Source: QHWT01 sp963755695 (lineage in GTDB: Bacteria > Acidobacteriota > Vicinamibacteria > Vicinamibacterales > 2-12-FULL-66-21). From it: 64,000 nt of DNA. A program made the position numbers and the translations under genes. Below, piece by piece: positions 20,996 to 30,258 of this stretch. Within the stretch, counting starts at the first letter, position 1; every line of letters starts with the position of its first letter. The notes beneath the pieces are model-generated. The model saw only the letters and a list, made by a program, of their open reading frames with translations. It had not been told where the DNA came from and ran no database searches. Location of the stretch: contig CAVWLB010000010.1 in the NCBI GenBank assembly GCA_963755695.1, positions 2,108,001 to 2,172,000 of the forward strand, written 5' to 3'.

Positions 20996-21035
20996 CTGTC
21001 TTTTAAGCCTTAAGCCCTGAGCCCTGAGCCAGTCC
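20996..21035. repeat. Dialect-7 words (GGGCTCAGGGCTTAAGGCTTAA)
   Basis: On the minus strand GGCTCAGGGCTCAGGGCTTAAGG encodes the last residues of MtnA (AQGSGLKA) and its TAA stop, so the repeat has been absorbed into the coding end. The same dialect forms a hairpin at 38868-38940. Confidence 0.7.
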
Positions 21036-22073
21036 CTTTACTGCACCGGCCAGCGACTCGGAGTACGGCGGGCGCAGGATGCCACGTTCGGTCACGATGC
21101 CGGCGATGTAGCGATGTGGCGTCACGTCGAACGCGGGATTGCGGATTTTCGCTCCCTCAGGCGTGAGCCGCGCCGACCCGAGATGGCTCACCTCGCGCTG
21201 GTCGCGCTCTTCGATCGGAATCCGGTCACCCTCTGGCGTCTCCAGGTCGATCGTGGAGACCGGCGCCGCGACGTAGAACGGGATCTTGTGCTCGTGCGCG
21301 AGCACGGCCACGGTATAGGTGCCGATCTTATTGGCGGTGTCGCCGTTGGCCGCGATTCGGTCGGCGCCCACGATGACCGCATCGATCTCGCCGGCCCGCA
21401 TCAGCGGACCCGCCATGCTCTCGGTGATGACGGTGGTGTTGATGCCGTCGCGCACCAGCTCCCAGGCCGTGAGCCGCGCGCCTTGCAGAAAGGGACGGGT
21501 TTCGTCGGCGAAGACCGCGATCTTCTTGCCCGACTCGACGGCGGCGCGAATCACGCCGAGCGCAGAACCGTATCCGGCGGTGGCCAGCGCCCCTGCGTTG
21601 CAGTGGGTCAGCACGCGCGAACCGTCAGCGAGCATCTGCGCGCCGTGAGCGCCCATCGCGCGGCAGCTGGCGACGTCTTCGTCGTGGATCTTCTGCGCCT
21701 CGGCATCCAGCCGGCTGGCCAGTTCCTCGGCGGACTCTCCTGCCCGAACGCCCTCGCCGAAAATCCGCTTCATGCGGTCGATTGCCCAGAACAGGTTGAC
21801 CGCGGTGGGCCTGGTGGCCGCCATCATGTCGCACATTTTCTGGAACTCGACGGCGAGTTGACGCGTGCCCTTCACGGTGCTGCGCCGGACGCCGAGCGCG
21901 AGCCCCCAGGCTGCCGCCACGCCAATCGCCGGCGCGCCGCGAATCACCATCGTGCGAATGGCTTTCGCCACTTCCTGCGGAGTGCGACAGCGCACATACA
22001 CTTCCTGACCAGGCAGCTTGCGCTGGTCGATCATCACAATGACGTCTTGTTGCCGGTCTATCGTCGGGAGCAT
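21003..22073 (-). CDS. mtnA: S-methyl-5-thioribose-1-phosphate isomerase MtnA
   Basis: Converts MTR-1-phosphate to MTRu-1-phosphate in methionine salvage. Intact, 356 residues. Typical start LPTIDRQQDVIVMIDQRKLP, then MVIRGAPAIGVAAAWGLALG, the catalytic-Cys region LTHCNAGALATAGYGSALGV, and the Asp region DAVIVGADRIAANGDTANKIG. ATG 22073. The neighbouring purine-nucleoside phosphorylase could feed it if it accepts MTA, but that enzyme shows the 6-oxopurine-type Asn. The C-terminal AQGSGLKA tail is written by a repeat. Confidence 0.96.
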   Translation of the reverse strand: MLPTIDRQQDVIVMIDQRKLPGQEVYVRCRTPQEVAKAIRTMVIRGAPAIGVAAAWGLALGVRRSTVKGTRQLAVEFQKMCDMMAATRPTAVNLFWAIDRMKRIFGEGVRAGESAEELASRLDAEAQKIHDEDVASCRAMGAHGAQMLADGSRVLTHCNAGALATAGYGSALGVIRAAVESGKKIAVFADETRPFLQGARLTAWELVRDGINTTVITESMAGPLMRAGEIDAVIVGADRIAANGDTANKIGTYTVAVLAHEHKIPFYVAAPVSTIDLETPEGDRIPIEERDQREVSHLGSARLTPEGAKIRNPAFDVTPHRYIAGIVTERGILRPPYSESLAGAVKGLAQGSGLKA

Positions 22074-22172
22074 GTGCGTATTCTACTTCGCGACCAGGTC
22101 ACGAGTCAGAGAGCCCGACGCGAAATCGGACGCGACCGTTGATCGCTCCAGCTCGGACTTTCCGCGCTGCCC

Positions 22173-22691
22173 TCAGAGCAGCCGGGCATCGAATGGGAGC
22201 GGGAGCAGCTGCGACAAACGGATCCGTCGCTTCACCTCCGACAGGTTCGCGAGCACGACGTCGATGTCGCCGCAGTACTCCCACAAGAGTTGCCGGCACG
22301 AGCCGCAGGGTGGTGTCGGGTCATCCGTATCAGCGACGACGACCACGCGCGTGAAGACGTCGTGGCCGTCGGAAAGCGCCTTGAACAGCGCCACCCGCTC
22401 GGCGCATATCGTCAGTCCGTAGGTCGCGTTCTCCACGTTGCAGCCGGTGACGACCATCCCGGTTGATGTCTCGAGCGCGGCGCCGACCTGGAACGACGAG
22501 AACCGGGCCCGGGCCCGAGTCCTCGCGTCAATCGCCGCGGCAACCAGGCCCGCTTCGTCGTACGCGCCCGCCGATCTGTCGTCGATCTGCACCGGCTCCC
22601 ATTCGCTGTCGGCGCGGCGATCGAAACCGCTGCGCCGCTCACCGGTCCGGCGATCGGCGCCGCTCCGGCGGTTGCTCTTGCGGCGCTCCAC
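22173..22691 (-). CDS. cdd: Cytidine deaminase with Arg-rich N-terminal extension
   Basis: Zinc-dependent deamination of cytidine/deoxycytidine to uridine forms. The catalytic motifs are GCNVENATYGLTICAERVAL (C-A-E) and PTPPCGSCRQLLWEY. The core of about 130 residues is preceded by about 40 residues of ERRKSNRRSGADRRTGERRS character, unusual for Cdd. GTG 22691 is a tentative start; GGAGG stands too close to it to be a normal ribosome site, and TTG 22715 would overlap the PNP stop. If initiation is downstream, the extension would be untranslated, but no good internal start is seen before the core. Confidence 0.85.
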   Translation of the reverse strand: MERRKSNRRSGADRRTGERRSGFDRRADSEWEPVQIDDRSAGAYDEAGLVAAAIDARTRARARFSSFQVGAALETSTGMVVTGCNVENATYGLTICAERVALFKALSDGHDVFTRVVVVADTDDPTPPCGSCRQLLWEYCGDIDVVLANLSEVKRRIRLSQLLPLPFDARLL

Positions 22692-22707
22692 TCCTCCGCG
22701 CGATTGA

Positions 22708-23523
22708 TCAGAGACTCCCAATGATGCCCTCCAGCAAAGCGGCAAAACGGCCGCGGACCTGGTGCGCGACCTCCATGACCTCTTCGTGATTGAGCGGCTG
22801 CGGCAGCACGCCCGCGGCCGCGTTGGTGATGCACGATATCCCGAGGACTTCGACCCCCATGTGCCGGGCGACGATCGCCTCGGGTACCGTCGACATCCCG
22901 ACCGCATCCGCGCCAATGAGTCTCAGGAAGCGGACCTCCGCCGGTGTCTCATAGCTCGGGCCGTGGACCGCAACGTAGATGCCGTGACCGATGGGAAGAT
23001 CCTGCGAGCGTGCTGTCTGGTCGGCGATCTCCCGCAATCGTCTCGAGTAAACCTCCGACATGTCGGGAAACCGCAGCCCGAAGCGATCGTCGTTGGCCCC
23101 GACCAGCGGATTGCTGCCGAGCAGGTTGATGTGATCGTCGATCACCATCAGGGTGCCCGGCTTGAGGTTCACGTTTACGCCGCCGGCGGCGTTGGTCAAA
23201 ATGAGCACCCTGATGCCGAGACGGCCGATCACCCGGGTCGCAAAGGTCACCGTGCTCAGGTCGTGCCCCTCGTAGAAGTGCGCGCGTCCGGACAATCCGG
23301 CCACGCGGCGTCCCGCCAGCGTGCCCACAACCAGACGACCTTCGTGGCCGATCACTTTGGACGCGGGCCAGTGCGGCAGATCGGCGTACGACCACACCGT
23401 CGCGTCCCGCAGCGTCTTGGAGAACTCACCCAGCCCGGACCCGAGCACGACCGCGACGTCCGGCGTCCCCACCGTACCGCGAATCAGGGAGGCAGCTTGT
23501 TCGACCTTCGAGTAGTAGTCCAT
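22708..23523 (-). CDS. punA: Purine-nucleoside phosphorylase (trimeric, PunA-type)
   Basis: Phosphorolysis of (deoxy)guanosine/inosine to base and (deoxy)ribose-1-phosphate. Intact at 271 residues. Phosphate loop VAVVLGSGLGEF, GRAHFYEGHD, NAAGGVNVNLKPGTLMVIDD, HGPSYETPAEVR, GADAVGMSTVPEAIVA and SCITNAAAG; the Asn in the last motif is typical of 6-oxopurine specificity rather than MTA phosphorylase. ATG 23523 begins MDYYSKVEQAA after AAGGAC. The 5' leader is a dialect-6 array. Confidence 0.93.
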   Translation of the reverse strand: MDYYSKVEQAASLIRGTVGTPDVAVVLGSGLGEFSKTLRDATVWSYADLPHWPASKVIGHEGRLVVGTLAGRRVAGLSGRAHFYEGHDLSTVTFATRVIGRLGIRVLILTNAAGGVNVNLKPGTLMVIDDHINLLGSNPLVGANDDRFGLRFPDMSEVYSRRLREIADQTARSQDLPIGHGIYVAVHGPSYETPAEVRFLRLIGADAVGMSTVPEAIVARHMGVEVLGISCITNAAAGVLPQPLNHEEVMEVAHQVRGRFAALLEGIIGSL

Positions 23524-23735
23524 GTCCTTAGCAATCGAAGTATCGGAGGAAGACGAAGGGTCGAAGGATCCCAAACAATTGTTATCGAAGGATCAATTCA
23601 AAATCCCTGTTGAAGGATCCGTTTCAATTCCTATCGAAGGATCCCGTACTGAATTTTTGTTGGGATCCTTTGACCCTTCGGTCTTCCTTCGAGTCCTTCG
23701 ATGTTCAAAGCATCGACCGCTTCGATGTTCAAAGC
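23524..23735. repeat. Dialect-6 array, large copy (ATCGAAGGATCC words)
   Basis: On the minus strand: CTTTGAACATCGAAGCGG (which supplies the permease TGA), TTTGAACATCGAAGGACTCG, AAGGAAGACCGAAGGGTC, then a turn around CAACAAAAATTCAGTACGGG, and return words GGATCCTTCGATAGG and GATCCTTCAACAGGG. It fills the gap between the permease and the phosphorylase gene, ending six bases before the ATG. Confidence 0.88.
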
Positions 23736-25117
23736 AAAAATCCCGCGATCGTGGCGGTGATGAAGTTCGCCAGCGTCCCGGCCAGCATTGCTCTCAGCCC
23801 GAGGCGCGCCAGATCGTGACGGCGGGTCGGGGCCAGCGAGCCGATGCCGCCAATCTGGATCCCGATCGAGCTGAAATTCGCGAACCCGCAGAGCGCGAAC
23901 GTGGCAATCGTAAACGAGCGGGGATCGAGCACCGGCTTCATCGGCCCGAGCTGCGAATAGGCGACGAACTCGTTGAGCGCCATCCGCGTGCCGAGCAGGT
24001 TGCCGATCGTCGGCGCATCACGCCACGGCACCCCCATCGCCCAGGCGACCGGTGCGAACACCCAGCCGAAGATCTGCTGCAGGCTGAGATGCACCACTCC
24101 GAGCAGCGCGTTGAGCAGCGCAATCAGCGCCAGAAACGAGATCAGCATCGCGCCGACGTTCAGCGCAAGCAGTAACCCTTCACCGGTGCCCCGGCCGGCC
24201 GCGTCGATCACGTTCACGTCGATCCGCTCGACCTCGAGACGAACGGTCCCGCTCGTTTCCGGCACCTGCGTCTCCGGGACGAACATCTTGGCCATCATCA
24301 GCGTCCCGGGCGCGGTCATGATCACCGCCGTCAGCAGGTGCTGCGCCTCGATCCCGAACAGGATATACGCGGCCATGATGCCGCCGGAGATGTGCGCCAT
24401 GCCGGAGGTCATGACCGTCATCAGCTCCGATTCGGTCATGCGGGGAAGGTACGGGCGGATGGTCAGCGGCGCCTCGGTCTGACCCATGAAGATGCTGGCC
24501 GCGACATTGAGCGACTCCGCGCCGCTCGCACGCATCACCCGCTGCATCAGCACCGCGAACAACCGGACCACCATCTGCATGATCCCGAAGTAATAGAGAA
24601 TCGCGAACAGCGCGGCGATGAAGATGATCGTCGGCAGCACCTGGAACGCAAAAAGCACGCTGTACTTGGCGCCTTCTGGCCCGAGGACGTTGTTCATGAT
24701 CTTCGGCCAGACCTCTTTGCTTCCGAGGGGACCGAACACCATGGTCGAACCGACGAACGCAAAATCGAGCAGCCGATTGATCACGCCGCCGAGGGTCTGG
24801 AACACCTGCCGTCCGAGTGACGTTTTGAGCACCAGCAGCGCGAACACGACCTGCAGCGACAGCCCCCACACCACCGTGCGCCGGTCGATCGCCCGCCGGT
24901 TGGTGGACATGGCATACCCGAAGGTCAGAATCACAATCAGGCCGACCACCGGCTGAAGCCGCGGCACGGCGAAGCGCGCCAGCAACGCGCACAGGCCGGC
25001 GACCGCGAGCGCGCCGCCGATGATCGTGAAATCACGCCGATCGTAAGGGACCCGCGCCGGCACGGGATACGCCACTTCGCCCGTCGCGTGCGGAGTACCG
25101 CTGGCTGGGTGCGGCAT
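23729..25117 (-). CDS. Concentrative nucleoside permease (CNT/NupC-like)
   Basis: Cation-coupled nucleoside importer of the inner membrane, 462 residues, about ten helices. CNT hallmarks: FALLVLKTSLGRQVFQTLGG, VFGPLGSKEV, LPTIIFIAALFAILYYFGIM, the substrate-site region SIFMGQTEAPLTIRPYLPRM, GMAHISGGIMAAYI, and GFANFSSIGIQIGGIGSLAP. The ATG at 25117 overlaps the deoA stop (TGATG). Intact. The final residues and stop (GFLL-TGA) come from the repeat boundary. Confidence 0.93.
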   Translation of the reverse strand: MPHPASGTPHATGEVAYPVPARVPYDRRDFTIIGGALAVAGLCALLARFAVPRLQPVVGLIVILTFGYAMSTNRRAIDRRTVVWGLSLQVVFALLVLKTSLGRQVFQTLGGVINRLLDFAFVGSTMVFGPLGSKEVWPKIMNNVLGPEGAKYSVLFAFQVLPTIIFIAALFAILYYFGIMQMVVRLFAVLMQRVMRASGAESLNVAASIFMGQTEAPLTIRPYLPRMTESELMTVMTSGMAHISGGIMAAYILFGIEAQHLLTAVIMTAPGTLMMAKMFVPETQVPETSGTVRLEVERIDVNVIDAAGRGTGEGLLLALNVGAMLISFLALIALLNALLGVVHLSLQQIFGWVFAPVAWAMGVPWRDAPTIGNLLGTRMALNEFVAYSQLGPMKPVLDPRSFTIATFALCGFANFSSIGIQIGGIGSLAPTRRHDLARLGLRAMLAGTLANFITATIAGFLL

Positions 25118-26442
25118 CAAGCCGTCCTCGTCTTAACGCCCTGGATGCGATCGACGATCAGCGGTCGAGACGGCGCCGCAGAATCCGCGATCTCAATGGC
25201 GCCGACCAGTAACTGTCGCGCCGCCTCGAGGCCCCGCCCGCCGCGATGGTGGAGCTCGATGAGCGCATCGCCGGCGCGAACCCCTGTCCCGACCGGTGTC
25301 AGGACCATCAACCCCACGCCAGGATCGATCGTCGCATCGAGGCGATCGCGCCCCGCGCCAAGCACCACCGCGGCGCGGCCGATCCGCTCGGCTTCGATTG
25401 CCGCGACGACCCCGTCGCGCGGGGCGGTGATGCGGTCGCGATCGGGAGCCGACGGCATGCGCGAGTAGTCGTCGATCGCCGCCGGATCGCCGCCCTGGTT
25501 TTTCACGATCTCTTTCAGCTTCGCGAGCCCGCTGCCGTCGGCGATCGCCGCCCGCACGCGTGCTTCCGCGCGGCCGCCGTCCTGTTCGGTCTTCGAGACG
25601 ATCAGCATTCGTGCGGCCAGCTCCACCGAGAGCGCCTCGACATCTTTGGGCCCATTCCCTTTGAGCGTCTCCACGCACTCGATGATTTCGAGCGCATTCC
25701 CCACCGCGCGGCCCAGCGGCACGTCCATGTTGGTCAGGAGCGCCTCGGTGTGAACGCCGGCGGCTTCGCCAATCGATACCAGCGATTCGGCCAGCCGTCG
25801 CGCATCGGCATCGGTCTTCATGAAAGCGCCGCGGCCGGCCTTGACGTCGAGGATCAGGCCGCCAATCCCCTCGGCGATCTTCTTGCTCATGATCGACGCG
25901 GAAATGAGAGGGATGCTTTCAACCGTCCCGGTCACGTCGCGCAGCGCGTAAAGCTTCTTGTCGGCGGGCGCGATCTCCGAGGTCTGGCCAATGAGGGCGC
26001 AGCCAATGGTCTCGACCGCTCTGCGCAGCTCCTCCAGCGACAACGCGGTCCGGAACCCGGGAATCGATTCGAGCTTGTCGAGCGTGCCGCCCGTATGTCC
26101 GAGGCCGCGGCCCGACATCATTGGCACATACGCGCCGCAGGCGGCGGCCAGCGGGGCCAGGACGACCGACGTCTTGTCCCCCACGCCCCCGGTGCTGTGC
26201 TTGTCGACGGGAATCCCAGGGAGGCCCGGATACTCGACGCGGACGCCGGATCGCACCATGGCGTCGGTCAGCGCCGCGGTTTCTTCCGCGGTCATCCCGC
26301 GCAGGAGAATAGCCATCAGCAGGGCGGACGCCTGGTAGTCGGGCAGACTGCCGTCGGTCACCGCACCCACGAACCACTCGATCGCAGGCCGATCGAGGTA
26401 ACCGCCATCCCTTTTTGTGCGAATGAGATCGACCGCGCGCAT
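25117..26442 (-). CDS. deoA: Pyrimidine-nucleoside/thymidine phosphorylase
   Basis: Phosphorolysis of thymidine, deoxyuridine or uridine. Intact, 441 residues. Signature SGRGLGHTGGTLDKLESIPG, phosphate-site region DKHSTGGVGDKTS, and SIMSKKIAEG with GLILDVKAGRGAFMKT. ATG 26442 (MRAVDLIRTKRDGG) is the classical start. First gene of a salvage operon deoA-permease-punA-cdd-mtnA. No Shine-Dalgarno is visible upstream and a TATACT box lies only 13 bases away, so the mRNA may be nearly leaderless. Confidence 0.95.
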   Translation of the reverse strand: MRAVDLIRTKRDGGYLDRPAIEWFVGAVTDGSLPDYQASALLMAILLRGMTAEETAALTDAMVRSGVRVEYPGLPGIPVDKHSTGGVGDKTSVVLAPLAAACGAYVPMMSGRGLGHTGGTLDKLESIPGFRTALSLEELRRAVETIGCALIGQTSEIAPADKKLYALRDVTGTVESIPLISASIMSKKIAEGIGGLILDVKAGRGAFMKTDADARRLAESLVSIGEAAGVHTEALLTNMDVPLGRAVGNALEIIECVETLKGNGPKDVEALSVELAARMLIVSKTEQDGGRAEARVRAAIADGSGLAKLKEIVKNQGGDPAAIDDYSRMPSAPDRDRITAPRDGVVAAIEAERIGRAAVVLGAGRDRLDATIDPGVGLMVLTPVGTGVRAGDALIELHHRGGRGLEAARQLLVGAIEIADSAAPSRPLIVDRIQGVKTRTA

Positions 26443-26455
26443 GAAGGCGCTGAAG

Positions 26456-26463
26456 AGTATAAT
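26456..26463. promoter_or_regulatory. Overlapping divergent -10 boxes
   Basis: AGTATAAT reads TATAAT on the plus strand (26458-26463) and TATACT on the minus strand (26461-26456). The minus box would start deoA mRNA about seven bases before its ATG; the plus box would serve the HEAT-repeat gene or the small ORF at 26486. -35 elements are not convincing. Confidence 0.4.
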
Positions 26464-26485
26464 TCAGGGCACCTTTTCCCCTTGC

Positions 26486-26662
26486 ATGGCCGACGTCCCG
26501 ACCCTTTCGCCGGAATTGTGCCGGACCGTGTCGACCCTCGCACGAACCCTGGTCGCTGCGCCGCGTCGCCGGGCGCTCGGTCCACCGGAACGTCCGGTCG
26601 TGCGCGGGTCGCTCACGACGGTCCCCCATCCGATGCGACCACCGCTTCATCAGGAGCCATGA
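26486..26662 (+). CDS. Possible small ORF or displaced N-terminal module (uncertain)
   Basis: A 58-codon frame from ATG 26486 whose TGA overlaps the next ATG as ATGA. Its sequence LSPELCRTVSTLARTLVAAP followed by ALGPPERPVVRGSL resembles the module that opens the next two proteins (LARACKAAARAVSLYPAAHP-like; a basic helix, then Y-P-x-x-H-P). It may be a third copy, a short partner, or part of the downstream gene split by an indel. No ribosome site is seen. Confidence 0.35.
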   Translation: MADVPTLSPELCRTVSTLARTLVAAPRRRALGPPERPVVRGSLTTVPHPMRPPLHQEP

Positions 26663-28862
26663 CCGGACAGCGCGCCACGCTGGATTCGGAAACCACCGCC
26701 CGGCTCGCGGACTTTGCACGCGCGTGCAAGGCCGCCGCACGGGCGGTGTCCCTGTATCCGGCGGCGCATCCCGCGATTGGCGCAACCCTCGGCCGCCTGA
26801 CCGAACTCACGGCTGCCCTGACGACGAACGGTCCCTTCACGCTGCAGGTGCGGCCCCAGATCCTGCTGGTCGGCGAGGCCGCGCCGGCCAGGCCGGACAG
26901 CGCGATTGTCGAAATCGCCGACATGTTCCGGCGTCATTTGATCGGCGCGCTGACCCTCAACGCCGGACTCGACGCCACGTCCTGGCGCACGCTCTTGCTC
27001 CTGCTGGCGCGCACGCCGGAAGACGTGCGCGCCGACGGCGGCATCGCCCGACTGTGGGCGACCGCCGGTGGACCCAGCGTCGAGATCGAAGAGATCGATT
27101 ACGCGGAGGTCCTGCGCGAAAAAGAGGGAGACGTCGCCACGATCGAGCGGGTCATTGCCGCCGCACTCGCCGGACCGCAGCTCGAGCTCGACGACTCGGC
27201 GATGCGTACCCTGCTCGAGATCGTTGGGGACCCGGTGCGGCTGAAGGAGCTGATGAATAGGCTCGAGGCGGCCACCGCCGAGAAGGGGGTCGACGCGCGC
27301 ACCGCCGCCTTCCTGAGCCTCCTCAAGGGGCTGACAGAATATGTGAGCCGGACGAACCCGGCGCAGCTCGATCAGGTGTTCCGTCAGGTCGGGCACGCCG
27401 CGGGCACGATGTCGGCCGAAGCCATGCTCGAACTGCTGGCGCGACGGACCAAACCAGAAGCCATGGTCGGCTCGGTCAACGTCGTCAACGCGGTGGTTCA
27501 GCGCATGGCCGACGCGTCGGTCGCGCAGTTCGTGTCGAACTCGGTCATCGCCGAACGTGGAGCAAGCGAGCGGCTCGCCCACGCCTTCCAGACGCTGGCG
27601 CCCGAGCGCGATCGCCAGCGGCATCTGCTGGCGCTCGCACAGGAAGACGTCGCGGCATCGGAGCTGGGACAGGAGGAAATGTTCGCCGAGCTCTGGCAGC
27701 GCGTCGAGGCGATGATGACGTCTTATACCGACGCGAGCTTCGTGTCGGACGAATACGCGCGCGAGCTGACCAGCGCACGCACCCGGGCCATCGACGTGGA
27801 GGCCACCAACGACGACCCACCGGAGCGCATGGCGGCCTGGCTCGCCACGGTCAGCGACGCGGCGCTGCGCACGCTGGATCTGCAGCTACTGACCGACCTC
27901 CTGGTCATCGAAGCGGACGGCTCGCGCTGGCGCGACATCGCCGAGACCGCGATCACGCACGCCGAGGATCTGGTCCGCGTCGGATACTTCGATCAGGCGT
28001 GGGTGCTCGCCGATCGACTGGCCATCGAAGGCCAGAAGGATCGCGTCCGCGGGATCGCGGCCCGGGCTGCGCTCGACCGGTTCGGCCGGGGCGCGATGAT
28101 CAAGCACGTCGCGAAACATCTGCGTGGCGCCGACGATGACAGCTACGAGCGGTTCAAGCGACTTGTGCCACAGCATCGGGCCGGCGGTGATTCCGCCGCT
28201 CGCCGAGGTCCTCTCGGCCGAACAGGACGCGCGATCGCGGCGGCGGCTGCGCGACATTCTCGTCGGGTTCGGCGCGGCGGGGCGCGAATCGGTACAGCAG
28301 CTGATGAACGCGCCGAACTGGGAAGTCCGTCGGACGGCAGCGTATCCTGCTCCGCGAATTCGGCGGCTCCGAGGGACTGCGCGAGCTGCAGCCGCTGCTG
28401 ACCGACAGCGAGCCGCTGGTTCAGCGCGAAGCGATTCAGGCGCTCGTGTGGAGCGGCAGCGAAGCGGCGGCGCAGATCCTGCTGCAGGCGCTCAAAACCA
28501 CCAGCGGCCGACCGCGACAGACGCTGATCAGCGAGCTGACGTCGATGCGCGACGAGCGCGCCGGTCCGCTCTTCTGCCACATCGTCCGCCATGTCGACCG
28601 ACGCGCATTTCCCGCTCATTTACCTCGGCGCGATCGAGGCGCTCGGATCGTTCGGAGGACCTGATGCGGTTGAGCGCGCTGAAGGACGCGCTGCAACAGG
28701 GCGACTGGCTGGCGCCGCTGCGGACCCGACGGACCCGCGCCGCCGCGGCGCGGGCGCTGCGGCGAATCGGCAACACCGCGGCCATCGAAGCGCTGCGCGA
28801 GGCGTCGACCCGCGGTTCGCGCGGCGTTCGCTCCGCGGCCAAGGCAGAACTCGGACAACTGA
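26659..28862 (+). CDS. HEAT-repeat protein with YPxxHP N-terminal module, frame-broken
   Basis: About 730 residues. The N-terminal 115 residues (FARACKAAARAVSLYPAAHP, then TLQVRPQILLVGE and FRRHLIGALTLNAGLD) form a module also found at the start of the next protein. The rest is helical repeats, e.g. RLRDILVGFGAAGRESVQQL, VQREAIQALVWSGSEAAAQI and AAARALRRIGNTAAIEALRE, typical HEAT scaffold units. Start ATG 26659 with AGGAG close upstream. Frame changes lie near 28170, 28345 and 28590-28660. The end is taken as TGA 28860-28862, overlapping the next ATG; the observed last frame instead stays open into the next gene, so a fusion cannot be excluded. Probably a cytoplasmic signalling scaffold (inference). 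Confidence 0.65.
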
Positions 28863-30258
28863 TGACCGAACCCCTCGCGCGCGCCGCCCTCTACGAGGAG
28901 CTGCTGCGGCGCATGGCATCGGGCGTGCGCGCGGCGCAGCTCTATGCGCCGGACCATCCGCTGGTCGCCCGCAACATGGAAGGGCTGATCACGGTGCTGC
29001 GGCAGCTGCATCAGCAGCAGCCCTCGGTCGCAGTCGGCATCGTCGGGCACGAGCTGGTCGTCGCCGACACGCCGATGCCCAAGGTCAGCGCCAGCATGAC
29101 CGAGCTCATCCGGCGGCTGAAAGACAATCACGTCGAGCGCATCGCGTTCGAGCGCGGCGTCACCGCAGGACGGAGCTCGTCGCGCTGATGCAGAATCTCG
29201 CGCGGCTCGGCGGACGGGGTGGGATCGACACCGAAAAGGATCTGTCCAGCGCCCACGTCCGGGTCGGACGCCTCAAGGCGCGAGGATCGCAAGACAGGAC
29301 GGCATCGGCGAGCGACATGGCGGCGATCCGCCAGCTCTATACCGAACGCGGTCGCCGTCGGCCGAAGTCGTGTGGGAAAGCGCCGCGACCGAAGGCATCG
29401 CCGACGTGCCGGCGGCGCTCCAGGCCGTCGAAGGGCTCGCCGACGCCGTCACCCAGAACCGCACCGCGCTGGTCGCGCTGACCGCGATGCGCAACTACGA
29501 CAACTACACCTTCACGCACATGGTGAACGTGTCGATCCTGACGATGGGCCAGGCGCGCGCGCTCGGCATCGACGGCAAGCTGCTGCGCGAGTTCGGCCTG
29601 TCGGCGCTGATGCACGACATCGGCAAGGTGCGCACGCCGAAGGAGATCCTCAACAAGCCCGACAAGCTGACCGACGACGAGTTCGTGATCATGCGCCGCC
29701 ACATCGTCGACGGCGCGGAGATTCTGCGCCGCACGCCGGAGATGCCGATTCTCGCGCCGGTCGTCGCCTTCGAGCATCACCTGCGCCTCGACGGCACCGG
29801 CTATCCCTTCGGCGCGAAACGCAGCGACCTCAACCTCGGCACGATGCTGTGCAGCATCGCGGACGTCTACGACGCGATGCGCTCGCAGCGCGCCTACCAG
29901 CAGGCGCATCCGACCGATCGCATCCTCGCGGTGCTCAAGCGCAACGACGGCACGCAGTTCGATCAGAACCTGGTGCGCCGGTTCGTGCAGCTGCTCGGCA
30001 TCTATCCGCCGGGCAACCTGGTGAGACTGAGCACCGGCGAGGTCGCCGTCGTGCTTGCGCGTGCACGCGCCCGATCCGTATCGGCCGCGCGTCCGCGTGC
30101 TGTTCGGCCCGACGGCGCGCGGCTCGACCTTCCTTTCGAACGCAATCTCTGGGAAACGCGACAGTGATGGCGCCAACCTCGCGAGTGTCGTGTCGCCACT
30201 CGATCCCGCCGCGTACCATATCGATCCGCTTAACTTCCTGGAGCTGAGCTCCTCGTGA
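28862..30258 (+). CDS. HD-GYP domain phosphodiesterase, frame-broken
   Basis: Predicted c-di-GMP phosphodiesterase. The N-terminal module (YEELLRRMASGVRAAQLYAP, DHPLVARNMEGL, VGIVGHELVVADTPMP) mirrors that of the upstream HEAT protein. The HD-GYP domain is complete: SALMHDIGKVRTPKEILNKP, EFVIMRRHIVDGAEIL, EHHLRLDGTGYPFG and CSIADVYDAMRSQRAY. The C-terminus ends AAYHIDPLNFLELSSS-stop. Frame changes near 29170, 29345 and 30055. ATG 28862 was chosen because the module starts there (MTEPLARAALYEELL). The 3' end overlaps the next start as GTGA. Confidence 0.8.

Noticed and set aside
25246..28401. 1051-codon open frame on the plus strand, first half antisense to deoA
   Set aside because: The part before 26659 is a GC-driven shadow of the intact minus-strand phosphorylase gene; only the part from ATG 26659 is coding.
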